In this document: positions 8,508 to 17,688 of the stretch, piece after piece
Layout of the letters: every line of letters begins with the position of its first letter
Numbering within the stretch: position 1 is the first letter of the stretch
NCBI GenBank assembly: GCA_947504705.1
Contig: CANNIA010000003.1
Coordinates: 62,001-126,000, forward strand
Reading direction: 5' to 3'
Length of the DNA: 64,000 bases
Source: Paracoccaceae bacterium
GTDB lineage: Bacteria; Pseudomonadota; Alphaproteobacteria; Rhodobacterales; Rhodobacteraceae
The notes under the pieces: model-generated
What the model was told of the DNA's origin: nothing
Database searches by the model: none
The model's input: only the letters and a program-made list of their open reading frames with translations
Made by a program: the position numbers and the translations under genes

Positions 8508-9005
8508 TCAGACTTGGGGCCAAATGGCGAGAACAAGATAGAAGACCACAATCGCCGACAATGCCAGCCCCAACGGAAAATATCGCCGCTGCTCCCAGCT
8601 TTGCCAATCCGGAGTCATCTTGCGGATCGCGGGTATGGAGCGTGCGATCCGGTGCAGGATCAGGGCGCCGATCATGCAGACCAGCAAGATCAGCAGGAAC
8701 CGCGCGATGCTGGAGCCAACAAAGATCGGGGCCATGGCGGCGGCAAATTTCGCATCGCCTGCACCGAAGGTGCCGGTCGTATAGAGCAGAAAACCCGAGA
8801 CCAGAACGATACCCATCAGAGCAAAGCCCCAAGCCCAGCTTGCCCAGGTATCGACTGCCAGCCAGCCCAAGGCCGGCCAAACCAAGGCCAGAGCAAGGAC
8901 TGACAGGTTCGGGATCTTCATGCGTTTCAGGTCACTTCCCGCCGCCCAGATGGCAATTGGCAGGACAGGAACCAGCAGAATCAGTGCCCCGGTCGATGAG
9001 ATCAT
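8508..9005 (-). CDS. tadV: Prepilin peptidase TadV/CpaA
   Basis: Inner-membrane aspartic protease that cleaves the Flp prepilin leader. The 165-residue protein is very hydrophobic with about five to six membrane helices, and has the two catalytic Asp contexts expected of A24 peptidases: AGSDLKRMKIPN near residue 25 and FGAGDAKFAAAM near residue 85. It lacks the N-methylation domain of PilD, as TadV proteins do. Its ATG abuts the stop codon of the upstream TPR gene with no gap, so translation is probably coupled. Confidence 0.9.
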   Translation of the reverse strand: MISSTGALILLVPVLPIAIWAAGSDLKRMKIPNLSVLALALVWPALGWLAVDTWASWAWGFALMGIVLVSGFLLYTTGTFGAGDAKFAAAMAPIFVGSSIARFLLILLVCMIGALILHRIARSIPAIRKMTPDWQSWEQRRYFPLGLALSAIVVFYLVLAIWPQV

Positions 9006-9863
9006 TTACAGGGCCGCGTTTGCATCAAGGGCATCAAGGCTGCGGACGGCGGCCTCGAAATATTGGGGACTGGTGTCGATGGCGTTCTGCAAAAGCCCCT
9101 TGCCGACGGCAGTGTCGCCTTGCTTGATGGCCGCAAGAGCCATGGTGTAGAGCAGTTGCGCCCGTTCTTCCTGAGTCATGTGAACCACCGGAAGATCGTA
9201 TTTACGCTGCGCGGCTCGGGCCATGACCAGGTTGTTCTTGGCGGTAAATTTGGTCGGATCGTAGGTCAGGGCTTCGGTAAACAGCTTTTCAGCGCCAGGA
9301 TAGTCGCCCCGAGTCAGCTTGGAATAGCCCCAGTTGTTCAGCACGCCGGCCGGCGTCGTTGTCAGGCCGGCGGCGATTTCGTAGAAGCTGTCGGCCTTTG
9401 TCCAGTTCTTGTCATAGTCGGCGACCATGGCTTCAAGCCGGTAGCGGTCAAAGGATTCATGGGTGGGCGGGATGGTCGCAAGTTCCGTCTTTGCCTCGTC
9501 CCAGAGATTGGACCGGATCAGAGCGTCGGCCAGCATGACCTTGTCGTCAGGCGTCGCTTCGGGATGTTCGGCCACCTGGCGCCAGACCAAGGATGCCTCG
9601 GTCGGTTTGTCGGCCCGGACCAAGGATTTCGCCAGGCCCCGCATAAGGTCGATGCGCCCGGGGTTTTGTTCGAGCGTTCGGGTGAAATAGGTGACGGCCT
9701 CTTCCGGATCAGCTACCGAAAGCATCACGTCGTTCAGATTGGATTCATCGATGACGTTTACGTCCTTCAATGCCCGTTGCACCTGGGCATCGGAATTGCC
9801 CTGACAGGCCGACAACGCAAACACACTGCCGAGGCAGAGCACAATAACACCAGATTGGCGCAT
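9006..9863 (-). CDS. TPR-repeat lipoprotein of the tad locus
   Basis: A 285-residue secreted protein with a lipoprotein signal (hydrophobic leader, lipobox LSAC, Cys at about residue 20). The rest is helical with several tetratricopeptide-like units, for example the segment around DRYRLEAMVADYDKNWTKAD and NNWGYSKLTRGDYPGAEKLF. It resembles TadD in type and lies between tadD and tadV. TadD-like pilotins help outer-membrane secretin assembly; a second TPR lipoprotein here may share that task. AAGGA lies 9 bases before the ATG. Confidence 0.8.
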   Translation of the reverse strand: MRQSGVIVLCLGSVFALSACQGNSDAQVQRALKDVNVIDESNLNDVMLSVADPEEAVTYFTRTLEQNPGRIDLMRGLAKSLVRADKPTEASLVWRQVAEHPEATPDDKVMLADALIRSNLWDEAKTELATIPPTHESFDRYRLEAMVADYDKNWTKADSFYEIAAGLTTTPAGVLNNWGYSKLTRGDYPGAEKLFTEALTYDPTKFTAKNNLVMARAAQRKYDLPVVHMTQEERAQLLYTMALAAIKQGDTAVGKGLLQNAIDTSPQYFEAAVRSLDALDANAAL

Positions 9864-9899
9864 ATTCAGCGTCCTTTTTAGCTGCCCGGAGCCCTTTGC

Positions 9900-10457
9900 C
9901 TAAAGCTGGGTGAGAAGGACGTATTGGCCCCTGTCACGCCGCACAAGCCGGAACTCGCCTTGTTCTTGTGGGACATCATACACGCTTGATTCGCTCAAAG
10001 CGATAGCCAGCTTAAGATTTTCTCGGATCGAGTCCGTTTGGCCACTATCCTGGGCAAAGGCTTGTTGGAAGAAGGCCCGTGCTTCGCCGTAATTACCCTT
10101 CTCAATCAAGACAACGCCAAGATTGTTCAGGGCTGGCACAAAAGCCGGATCCTGCTTTATGGCGCGGCGCAGGACTTCTTCTGCCTGACCAAGCCGACCA
10201 AGCGCAAGATCGGCCGAGCCAATGGCCGAGAGCGTGTCGACGTTAAGCCCATGGGATCCGGCGGCGCGGTAATAGGCTTTAAGGGCAAGTTCGTATTCGC
10301 CCGCCTCCATCAGTCGGTGCCCAACGATCAGGCCATCAACCGCCTGGCCGCTGCTATCGACACCATGCTGGGCAGGGTCGGATTCACTGGCCGAGCCGAC
10401 GCAGCCGACAAGTGCCGCGGTCAATCCCAGCGCAACAAGAAACCTAGGCCACATCAT
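9900..10457 (-). CDS. tadD: TadD-like TPR lipoprotein
   Basis: Predicted outer-membrane lipoprotein of 185 residues: leader of about 18 residues ending in lipobox LVGC, then TPR units around ALKAYYRAAGSHGLNVDTL, AEEVLRRAIKQDPAFVPALNNLG and ARAFFQQAFAQDSGQT. TadD proteins are pilotin-like factors that support the RcpA secretin in Flp pilus assembly. It follows tadC closely on the minus strand, in the usual order. A second ATG three bases downstream (10454) is an equally possible start. Confidence 0.82.
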   Translation of the reverse strand: MMWPRFLVALGLTAALVGCVGSASESDPAQHGVDSSGQAVDGLIVGHRLMEAGEYELALKAYYRAAGSHGLNVDTLSAIGSADLALGRLGQAEEVLRRAIKQDPAFVPALNNLGVVLIEKGNYGEARAFFQQAFAQDSGQTDSIRENLKLAIALSESSVYDVPQEQGEFRLVRRDRGQYVLLTQL

Positions 10458-10484
10458 TGAACCACGCCCAGACTGCGCAAGCTT

Positions 10485-11474
10485 TCAGGGACCCCCGCCC
10501 ATGTTGCCAAGCATGGTTGCGATGCCGAAGAGCGAAGGGCCGATCAGAATGACAAGCAGCGGCGGAACCGTGAACAACATGGTGCCAAGCGTCATCTTGG
10601 TTGGTAGCTTGTTGGCAAGTTCCTCGGCGCGCATGACCCGTTTGTCACGCATGTCGGCTGAGTAGACCCGAAGCGCCTCGGCGATTGAGGTGCCGAAGGT
10701 TGCCGATTGCACCATGGTTGTCACGAAAGAGGTCACATCAGGCACGCCAACGCGTACGGACATGTCTTTCATGACCGTTGTGCGATCTTTCCCGGCTTTC
10801 ATTTCTTGGGCGACCATGTCGAATTCGTCGGCAAGTGCGGGATAGCCCATCCGACTTTCCTTACCGACACGGATGATCGACTGGTCAAGCGACTGGCCCG
10901 CCTCGACGCAGACAAGCATCATGTCAAGCGCGTCGGGAAAACCCTGGATGATCTCGTTGCGACGCTTTTCGACCCGCTTGTCCACCCAGTAGCGTGGAAT
11001 GAAATATCCGATGGCGCAGGGAAGCAGGGTGTAAAGCATGATCGACTGGGTCGTCATCTCAGCGCTCATCGATTTGACGAGGGCAAGCGCCGCGCCGATC
11101 ACGAGGAAGGCAATCCCCAAGATAAACTGCATCGCGTGGAACATGCGCACGGCGTTCTTGGTCGGGTAACCAGCTTGAAGCATCTTGAGGCGCGCTGCCG
11201 TGAGTTCCTCTTGCTTCTGAGGTTCAAGGAATTGGGCAAAGCGATCAAGCTTGTTCGAGCGACCTTCATTGCGCCGGAGCGCCTGTTTCTTACCGCTTTT
11301 GTCCTTGGACGGCCGACCTTCCTTGATTTCGCTGAAGCGGTCGCGCTGCCGCTTCATCACGGTTGGCAAGGCGATCAGAATTAGCAGAAGGCCCAGAAAA
11401 GCGACCGCCATCAACGGGCCAAGCGGTCCAAGCGTTTCGGTCAGGAAGTTCGTGGCGGTCGACAACGGGTTCAT
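10485..11474 (-). CDS. tadC: Flp pilus inner-membrane platform protein TadC
   Basis: A 329-residue inner-membrane protein of the GspF/TadC family, one half of the platform that couples the TadA ATPase to pilus growth. There is an N-terminal membrane helix (LMAVAFLGLLLILIALPTVM), a basic cytoplasmic stretch, further hydrophobic segments near residues 110-160, the T2SSF domain (FPDALDMMLVCVEAGQSLDQSI to ELANKLPTKMTLGTMLFTVPPL) and a C-terminal helix. It begins 8 bases after tadB on the minus strand. Confidence 0.92.
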   Translation of the reverse strand: MNPLSTATNFLTETLGPLGPLMAVAFLGLLLILIALPTVMKRQRDRFSEIKEGRPSKDKSGKKQALRRNEGRSNKLDRFAQFLEPQKQEELTAARLKMLQAGYPTKNAVRMFHAMQFILGIAFLVIGAALALVKSMSAEMTTQSIMLYTLLPCAIGYFIPRYWVDKRVEKRRNEIIQGFPDALDMMLVCVEAGQSLDQSIIRVGKESRMGYPALADEFDMVAQEMKAGKDRTTVMKDMSVRVGVPDVTSFVTTMVQSATFGTSIAEALRVYSADMRDKRVMRAEELANKLPTKMTLGTMLFTVPPLLVILIGPSLFGIATMLGNMGGGP

Positions 11475-11481
11475 GCGCGCC

Positions 11482-12450
11482 TCATACCTTGATGTTTGTC
11501 ATGATCTTCATGAAGATCATGTTCAGGGCCAAGAACACGGCCACGAACAGTGCAGCCGGAATAAAGGCGTTGGTCTCTTGAACTGCGTCGTAATAATCCG
11601 GCTTGGCCAGAAGGATCATCACGAGCGCCCCGATCGGGAAGAATGACAGGAAACGCCCGGACCATTTTGCCTCGGCTGTGATTGCGTTCACGCGGCGGAA
11701 CAGCTTGAAGCGCGCGCGGATCACTTTGGCTAGTCCATCAAGAATTTCTGCAAGGTTACCACCAGACTGCTGCTGGATGGTCACGGCGACCGCAAGAAAG
11801 CGAAGGTCCTGGTTGTCCATGCGCTCGGCAAAAGCCTTCAAAGCCTCGGTGATATCGCGGCCATAGGCGGCTTCGTCCGAGATGACGCCGAATTCCGTGC
11901 CAAGGGGGTCAGGAACCTCTTTCGCAACAATCCCGACGGCGGTGACGAACGGGTGACCGACCCGCAAAGATCGCACCATCAGTTCGACAGAATCGGGCAG
12001 CTGTTCTTCCAGCAGGCTCGTCCGTTTCTTTGCCAGCCGGCCAACCCAGACGTAGACGCCGCCAATGCCCATCACCAGACCTAGGACAAGGCGCATCACC
12101 ATGGCACCGGACGTGAACAAGGTCAAAAGTGCAAAGGCGATGACAGACAAAAGCCCCATGATACCGATCAGCGCATTGGGCGAGAAGGCAATGTTCGCGT
12201 GCTGCGCCTTCTTTGCGAGGACCGAGTAAAGAGGAATGTTCTTTGCGTTTAGGTGCTGGTTCAGTTCCTTGCGGAGTTGCTCCAGCACTTGCTCGCGATT
12301 GGAATTGCCTTCCAAAAGTGACATGCGGCGGCTTAGCCGATTGTTCAGGCGAATTGATTTTCCGAATGTCACCAGGTAGATGCCGTTCACGATGACGATA
12401 ACGGCGACGAAAATCAGAATATAGATTACGGGTGCGGCGCTGATTTGCAT
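11482..12450 (-). CDS. tadB: Flp pilus inner-membrane platform protein TadB
   Basis: Paralogue and partner of TadC: 322 residues, N-terminal membrane helix (VIYILIFVAVIVIVNGIYLV), two hydrophobic stretches near residues 90-130, T2SSF domain with LPDSVELMVRSLRVGHPFVTAV and QQSGGNLAEILDGLAKVIR, then C-terminal helices. Location is the inner membrane. Start follows the tadA stop by 5 bases, and the next gene is tadC, which is standard tad order. Confidence 0.92.
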   Translation of the reverse strand: MQISAAPVIYILIFVAVIVIVNGIYLVTFGKSIRLNNRLSRRMSLLEGNSNREQVLEQLRKELNQHLNAKNIPLYSVLAKKAQHANIAFSPNALIGIMGLLSVIAFALLTLFTSGAMVMRLVLGLVMGIGGVYVWVGRLAKKRTSLLEEQLPDSVELMVRSLRVGHPFVTAVGIVAKEVPDPLGTEFGVISDEAAYGRDITEALKAFAERMDNQDLRFLAVAVTIQQQSGGNLAEILDGLAKVIRARFKLFRRVNAITAEAKWSGRFLSFFPIGALVMILLAKPDYYDAVQETNAFIPAALFVAVFLALNMIFMKIMTNIKV

Positions 12451-12455
12451 GGCGG

Positions 12456-13883
12456 TCAGACGACTTGTTCGTAGATGGACGAGGGCAGGTCATACCCCCA
12501 TTGGCGGAAGCGATCCGAATAGCACGAGCGGATCCCTGTAGCATTGAAACGGCCGATGATCCTGCCCGACGATTCGACCCCAAGACGTTCGAACCGGAAG
12601 ACCTCCTGCATCGAGATCACCTCGCCCTCCATGCCGGTGATTTCGGTCACTGAGGTCATCCGGCGGGTGCCGTCCTGAAGGCGCGAGGCCTGAACAATCA
12701 GGTTCACAGCCGAGGCGATCTGGTTACGCATTGCCTTCAAGGGCATTTCGATCCCGGCCATGGCCACCATGTTTTCCAGACGACTGATGGCGTCGCGCGG
12801 GTTGTTGGCGTGGATCGTCGTCATCGAGCCGTCGTGGCCCGTGTTCATGGCCTGCAACATGTCGATGACTTCTTCGCCGCGGGTTTCGCCCACGATGATC
12901 CGGTCGGGACGCATACGCAGCGCGTTCCTGAGGCAGTCGCGCTGGGTGACCGCGCCTTTGCCTTCGACGTTGGCCGGGCGGCTTTCCATCCGGGCCACGT
13001 GAACCTGCTGGAGCTGAAGTTCGGCGGTGTCTTCGATGGTCAGCACGCGCTCGGCATTACCGATGAAGGACGAGAACGCGTTGAGCAAGGTGGTCTTACC
13101 AGAGCCGGTACCGCCGGACACGATGATGTTCAGCCGACAGGAAACCGCGGCCTGAAGGTAGGCGGCGATTTCTTCTGTGAAGGCGCCAAAGCGGACAAGG
13201 TCCTCGATCTTCAGCTTGTCCTTCTTGAATTTCCGGATGGAAACCAGTGAGCCGTCAACCGCAATCGGCGGGATCATGCAGTTGAAGCGGCTGCCGTCGA
13301 TCAGACGGGCGTCGCAATAGGGGCTTGATTCATCGACACGGCGGCCCACAGCGGTCACGATCTTGTCGATGATGCGCAGAAGATGGCGTTCGTCGCGGAA
13401 GGTGACGTCGGAAAGAGTCAGTTTCCCCGCGCGTTCGATGAAGATGCGTTTTGGTCCGTTGATCAGAATATCGTTGATCGATTCGTCTTTGAGCAGAGGC
13501 TCCAGCGGCCCAAGGCCCATGACTTCGTCATAGAGCTCTTGCGTTAACGCCAGGCGGTCGTCCTTGTTCAGGGCCACCGACATTTCCTCAAGCGCTTCGG
13601 TCGCCAGAGCGCTGATCTCGGAGCGCAACTGCTGTTCGCTGGCGCTCTCGAGGGCGGATAGGTTGAGGTCGTCAAGCAGGCGCTTGTGGATTTCGACCTT
13701 GAGTTCGGTCAAGCGTTCCTTGCGTTTCTTGTCGCGATCAGCAGCAGTGGCTTCGGCTGCGTTCTTCTGGGCCTGCTGAGGCGTGATGGCAGGTTGGGCA
13801 CCAAAGCCAATACGCTCGACCGGTGCCGGTGTTCCGGCATTCGGTTTGGTGGGCGGGGCGTTTTTTGAAAATCGGCTGAACAC
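12456..13883 (-). CDS. tadA: Secretion/assembly ATPase TadA (CpaF)
   Basis: Cytoplasmic hexameric ATPase (475 residues) that drives Flp pilus polymerisation. Walker [10 protein letters not shown] at about 257-265, Asp box [12 protein letters not shown], Walker B-like [14 protein letters not shown] and the His box [14 protein letters not shown] are all visible. The first 60 residues are a low-complexity, Pro/Ala-rich and then Lys/Arg-rich tail, common in this group. It uses a GTG start at 13883 preceded by GGAAGG. Confidence 0.95.
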   Translation of the reverse strand: MFSRFSKNAPPTKPNAGTPAPVERIGFGAQPAITPQQAQKNAAEATAADRDKKRKERLTELKVEIHKRLLDDLNLSALESASEQQLRSEISALATEALEEMSVALNKDDRLALTQELYDEVMGLGPLEPLLKDESINDILINGPKRIFIERAGKLTLSDVTFRDERHLLRIIDKIVTAVGRRVDESSPYCDARLIDGSRFNCMIPPIAVDGSLVSIRKFKKDKLKIEDLVRFGAFTEEIAAYLQAAVSCRLNIIVSGGTGSGKTTLLNAFSSFIGNAERVLTIEDTAELQLQQVHVARMESRPANVEGKGAVTQRDCLRNALRMRPDRIIVGETRGEEVIDMLQAMNTGHDGSMTTIHANNPRDAISRLENMVAMAGIEMPLKAMRNQIASAVNLIVQASRLQDGTRRMTSVTEITGMEGEVISMQEVFRFERLGVESSGRIIGRFNATGIRSCYSDRFRQWGYDLPSSIYEQVV

Positions 13884-13901
13884 GGTTCACCTTCCTTCGG
13901 G

Positions 13902-15161
13902 TCAGGCCCGCTTTGCGTCGACAGACTGGTTCAGATCGAACAGGGATTTGGCAAGTTTCTGGATTTCTTTGCGTAGTGGGTTCTTCCCGGAATTCTCGGA
14001 CAGAGGCAAGCCGTGGTCATTGGCTTGCATCACCTGCTCGCCGCCGTCCGGGAGTTGGACCTCGATGTCGATGTCCAGACTTTCGGCCATGCGCTTCACC
14101 CGTGCTTTGGCGGATAGGTCGGTAAAGCGAGGGGCGCGGTTCAGGACATAGCGCACACGTTCATGCGGCAGTTCCTCGGACTTGAGCGCGCGAATGAACC
14201 GCAGGATGTTCTGAGCCGAGCGCAGGTCAAGTTCGAGGATCGCAAAATAGACATGCGCCCGGTTCAGCACCGCCTCGGTCCAGCTAACGACGGCGTGCGG
14301 CATGTCGACGATGACGAAATCGTAGTTTGCCTGTGCGATATCCAGGATGCGGCCGACATCCTCGGGTGTCAGCATTTCAAGCGGAAGCATGTCCGTCGGG
14401 GCGGTCAGAACGTGGAGCTTTTCGCCGAAGATATGCATCGAGTTGCCTAGGCTGTCGGCATCGAGCGCGCCGGTGTCGCTGAGGACTTCGAGAACCGCTT
14501 CCTTGCGCGGCAGATCGAGATAGGTCCCGACCGTTCCAAACTGCAGATCAAGGTCGATCAAGCAGGTCTTCATTTTTTCGGAACCTGGGATCTGGCTAAG
14601 CTCCCATGCCAGGTTGGTGGCAAAAGTCGTGGCACCAACGCCACCGGCCATCCCGTGAACTGGAAGAATCACGCCATTCCGGTCGCCCTTTGGCTGGGCA
14701 TGGCCGGTATAAGCGCCGGATACTGGATCGAAACCCTCCAAAGCGACCGGCGCGGGCTTTCGCATCCGTTCGATCACCTCATGCAGCGCGCCTTCAGGCA
14801 GCGGGTAGGGCAAGAAATCATCGGCCCCCAGCTTCTGCATTTGGTAAAGAACCGAAGGGCTGATCTGGTTGGCAATTAGCAAGACCTTGATCCGCTTGGC
14901 TTTCGCGGCTTTGATCACTTCGTTCATCTTCGACAGCTCAGTCTCGTCTTCGCTGTCTACGGCGATCGCGACGAATTGCATTCCGCTGCTGTCGGGCTGT
15001 TTGAGGAAAACCAGCGCATCCTCAAAGTTGAGGTCGCCCCAAGCTTCGCCAAGCTCGGCCTCCATGTCGTCAATCAGAAGGTCGAAACGCTGCACATCGC
15101 GCGAGATCGTACAGGCCAGGATCGGCGCGGGGTCAGTGCGTACGTTGGCTTTGTTCGACAT
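13902..15161 (-). CDS. tadZ: Pilus localisation ATPase TadZ (CpaE)
   Basis: A 419-residue MinD/ParA-superfamily protein that places the tad machine at the pole. The N-terminal 130 residues look like a degenerate receiver domain (FVAIAVDSEDETELSKMNEV, LLIANQISPSVLYQMQKLGADDFL). The ATPase domain starts at GMAGGVGATTFATNLA, a deviant P-loop without the GK(T/S) lysine, which is usual for CpaE/TadZ; a second motif CLIDLDLQFGT and VIVDMPHAV follow. It lies directly upstream of tadA on the minus strand. Confidence 0.92.
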   Translation of the reverse strand: MSNKANVRTDPAPILACTISRDVQRFDLLIDDMEAELGEAWGDLNFEDALVFLKQPDSSGMQFVAIAVDSEDETELSKMNEVIKAAKAKRIKVLLIANQISPSVLYQMQKLGADDFLPYPLPEGALHEVIERMRKPAPVALEGFDPVSGAYTGHAQPKGDRNGVILPVHGMAGGVGATTFATNLAWELSQIPGSEKMKTCLIDLDLQFGTVGTYLDLPRKEAVLEVLSDTGALDADSLGNSMHIFGEKLHVLTAPTDMLPLEMLTPEDVGRILDIAQANYDFVIVDMPHAVVSWTEAVLNRAHVYFAILELDLRSAQNILRFIRALKSEELPHERVRYVLNRAPRFTDLSAKARVKRMAESLDIDIEVQLPDGGEQVMQANDHGLPLSENSGKNPLRKEIQKLAKSLFDLNQSVDAKRA

Positions 15162-15358
15162 CGCGATTCATTTCCTTCTTGCCTTCCAGCGGTGCCATCT
15201 GTTGCCCCGCAATTAGGGCAAAAAACCGATGCCAGGCAACCAGGAAGGTGGTAGCCGACCGACTTTCACCCACCCTTGTAGCCATGGTCAAGAATGTAGG
15301 CCAATTTTTGGTCGAAATGAAAAATAAATTTCCTTATTACTCTAGTATTCAGAAACAA

Positions 15359-15384
15359 TGCGACCGAGCCTTGGCCCGGTCGCA
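15359..15384 (-). terminator. Terminator-like hairpin after the OmpA gene
   Basis: Read on the minus strand, TGCGACCG...CGGTCGCA with an inner GCC/GGC pairing and TTGTTT after the stem. It lies between the ompA-like gene and tadZ and may reduce read-through into the tadZAB part of the cluster. The rest of the spacer (15162-15358) is AT-rich near 15310-15355 and could hold a tadZ promoter, but no convincing -35/-10 pair was picked. Confidence 0.6.
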
Positions 15385-15414
15385 CCTGACATCTTGGCCA
15401 GCGGTTCGACCGCG

Positions 15415-16068
15415 TCAGCCAGAGGCGCCGCCTACTTCTGCACTTGCGGTGTCAGGTTCAGCGCCATCGCCTGTGAGGTAGGTCCGCAAGATGATGTCGG
15501 CATATTTGCCGTTCAGTACAAGTGGATCGGATTGAACAAAGCCCGAAACTTCGGTCACCGTGCGACGGTTGCGCATTTCGGGTTCGTTTGTTGCAATCAG
15601 CGGATGGGTCTTGCCGTAGCTGACCACAGCCTCGACCCGCGACTGGTTGATGCCGAGGGAAACCAGATAGGCCACAGCAGCACGGGCACGACGCATGCCG
15701 AGCTTGTTGTTGTAGCCATCCGAGCCGACAAGATCGGTGTGGCCGAAGACGCGGAAGCGGACCTCGGGGAACTGACGGATGAAGTTCGCCTGCTTCTGCA
15801 GGACGGCCTTTGCTTCATCTGAAAGGTCGGCGCTGTTGAACTCGAAGTTGATCGTGTCGGGCACTTCGGCGGCAAAGCGCTGGCCAAGTGCCACCGCATA
15901 GTCAAGTTGGCCCGTCATGATCAACGTGTTGTTCATGGTGGCATTGCCGAAGTTACCCTTGTCGACCTCGGCCCCAAGTTCTTGGTCCCAGGAGGTCGAG
16001 GACTCGCCACAGGCCGTCAGCACAAGCAGAGCAGACGACGCCAGAAGGATCGAAATTTTACCGGTCAT
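15415..16068 (-). CDS. OmpA-family lipoprotein of the tad locus
   Basis: A 217-residue outer-membrane lipoprotein (leader ISILLASSALLVLTAC, lipobox LTAC) with a C-terminal OmpA-like peptidoglycan-binding domain: INFEFNSADLSDEAKAVL, VRVFGHTDLVGSD-type segment, and NNKLGMRRARAAVAYL. Probably anchors the pilus secretin complex to the cell wall. Its ATG is 4 bases after the rcpA stop, and its ribosome binding site GGAGTAAG overlaps the rcpA 3' end, so expression is coupled. Confidence 0.88.
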   Translation of the reverse strand: MTGKISILLASSALLVLTACGESSTSWDQELGAEVDKGNFGNATMNNTLIMTGQLDYAVALGQRFAAEVPDTINFEFNSADLSDEAKAVLQKQANFIRQFPEVRFRVFGHTDLVGSDGYNNKLGMRRARAAVAYLVSLGINQSRVEAVVSYGKTHPLIATNEPEMRNRRTVTEVSGFVQSDPLVLNGKYADIILRTYLTGDGAEPDTASAEVGGASG

Positions 16069-16072
16069 CGTC

Positions 16073-17485
16073 TTACTCCATCACATAGCCGTAGGAGGTC
16101 GAGAAATCCTGCCGGGCAACTTCGCCGGCAGCGCCGGTTCCCGCCGCAACATCGCCGTTCAGGAAGAGATCGCTCTCGGTCGGGATCTTGACCCGATCAG
16201 TCGGCAGCGCCAACGCCTCACCGGCAACCGGGGTGACCAGATGCGGAGTGATGATGACCACGAGTTCCGTCTGACTGCGCTGGTAGCTTGCACTGCGGAA
16301 AAGCGCGCCCAGAACCGGCACATCGCCCAGCCACGGCACCTGACCATTCAGGTCGCGGAAGTCATCTTGTAAAAGGCCGGCGATAGCAAAGCTTTGCCCG
16401 TCGCGCATTTCGACCGTCGTCGAGGTTTCGCGCCGCTTGAACCCGTTCACGTCAATGCCGTTGATGTTCAACGCGACCGAAGTGTCGATCGACGAGACCG
16501 CAGCGTTGATTTTCAGGTTGATGATGTCTTCGTCGACCACAGTTGGCGTGAAAGTCATTTCCACGCCAAAGTGCTTATACTCGATACCGGAAGTGCCATT
16601 GTCACCGGCAGTCGGAACCGGGTACTCGCCACCAGCAAGGAAGGTGGCCTCTTGGCCCGAAAGCGCGGTCAAGTTGGGTTCGGCCAAGGTACGGACCATC
16701 CCCTTGGTTTCCAGCGCCTCGAGAAGGACGCTGAGTTCGACATCGCCTAGACCAAGCGAGACTCCGATGCCACCACCGGCACCTTGATCCGTTAGAGTGT
16801 GAATGACCGAACCCGCGTCGCCGGGGGACGTGCCGGAAACCAAATTCCCGTTGCCAAGCCCAACCGAAACGCCGCCATCGATACCCAGACCCGTAATACC
16901 GAGCCCGCTGTCCAGCGACTTGCTGACCGAACGGTTCATTTCCGCAAAGCGCACCTTCAGCATCACTTGCTGGGTGCCGCCGACAACCATCAGGTTCGAT
17001 ACCCGGTCCGGCGCATAGCGGCTGGCAAGGTCAAGGGCACGGTCCAGTTTGGCGGTCGATGAGACAGTGCCTGAGAGCACGATGCCGTCATTTGCGGTCC
17101 GCACCTCGATCTGTTCGCCGGGAAGGATCTGCTGCAGACGTTCCTTGAACTCGGCGATGTCGGGTGTGACGTGCACGTCGACGTTCGAGATCAACGACCC
17201 ATCCTGAGCCAGAAGTGTAAGTGTCGTCCGCCCCGGGGCCTTGCCCAGGACATAGATTGACTTGTCCGTAAGGGTCGAGATGTCGGCTATCTCCGGGTTG
17301 GCGATCGAGACATCCGAGAACGTAATTTCGCTTTCAACCACGACGGCCCGGTTCATCGGAACGTTTAGCGCGCCCTGAGCCTGGCCCTGCAAAACGCGCA
17401 GGACTTCGGCCGATATTGGTGTCATCGCTGTCGAGAGAAGAGCCGCAGCAAGGCAGCCCCCAACTAGGATATGCTTCATGTTCAT
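16073..17485 (-). CDS. rcpA: Flp pilus secretin RcpA (CpaC)
   Basis: Outer-membrane secretin pore, about 470 residues. A signal peptide (KHILVGGCLAAALLSTAM, cleavage near ISA) is followed by a BON/pilus assembly N-domain (residues about 35-190) and the secretin domain with the hallmark VPWLGDVPVLGALFRS near the C-terminus. A GTG at 17506 would add 7 residues, but AAAGGG lies at good distance from the ATG at 17485, so that is chosen. It is separated from upstream rcpC by a strong hairpin. Confidence 0.92.
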   Translation of the reverse strand: MNMKHILVGGCLAAALLSTAMTPISAEVLRVLQGQAQGALNVPMNRAVVVESEITFSDVSIANPEIADISTLTDKSIYVLGKAPGRTTLTLLAQDGSLISNVDVHVTPDIAEFKERLQQILPGEQIEVRTANDGIVLSGTVSSTAKLDRALDLASRYAPDRVSNLMVVGGTQQVMLKVRFAEMNRSVSKSLDSGLGITGLGIDGGVSVGLGNGNLVSGTSPGDAGSVIHTLTDQGAGGGIGVSLGLGDVELSVLLEALETKGMVRTLAEPNLTALSGQEATFLAGGEYPVPTAGDNGTSGIEYKHFGVEMTFTPTVVDEDIINLKINAAVSSIDTSVALNINGIDVNGFKRRETSTTVEMRDGQSFAIAGLLQDDFRDLNGQVPWLGDVPVLGALFRSASYQRSQTELVVIITPHLVTPVAGEALALPTDRVKIPTESDLFLNGDVAAGTGAAGEVARQDFSTSYGYVME

Positions 17486-17639
17486 GTGATCTGCCCTTTC
17501 GACCACGCCTCATTTGGGTCTTAACGCCCTTATGCAAGCAGAATGCCTCAGGCGGAAATTTTTTGCAATAATCAATTAGTTGAAGGGGGTTCTTGATGTG
17601 GATAAATTGCAACACTGCGCAAAAGGTTGCAAAATGATA

Positions 17640-17672
17640 GGGGCGCGACCCCATATGATGTGGTCGCGCCCC
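17640..17672 (-). terminator. Strong hairpin between rcpC and rcpA
   Basis: Perfect 11-bp stem GGGGCGCGACC ... GGTCGCGCCCC with an 11-base loop; on the minus strand it is followed by TATCATTTTG. It lies 16 bases after the rcpC stop, within the tad cluster, so it may be a partial terminator that sets the ratio of upstream (flp, rcpC) to downstream transcripts. Confidence 0.7.
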
Positions 17673-17688
17673 AAGGACGATGTGCCGC

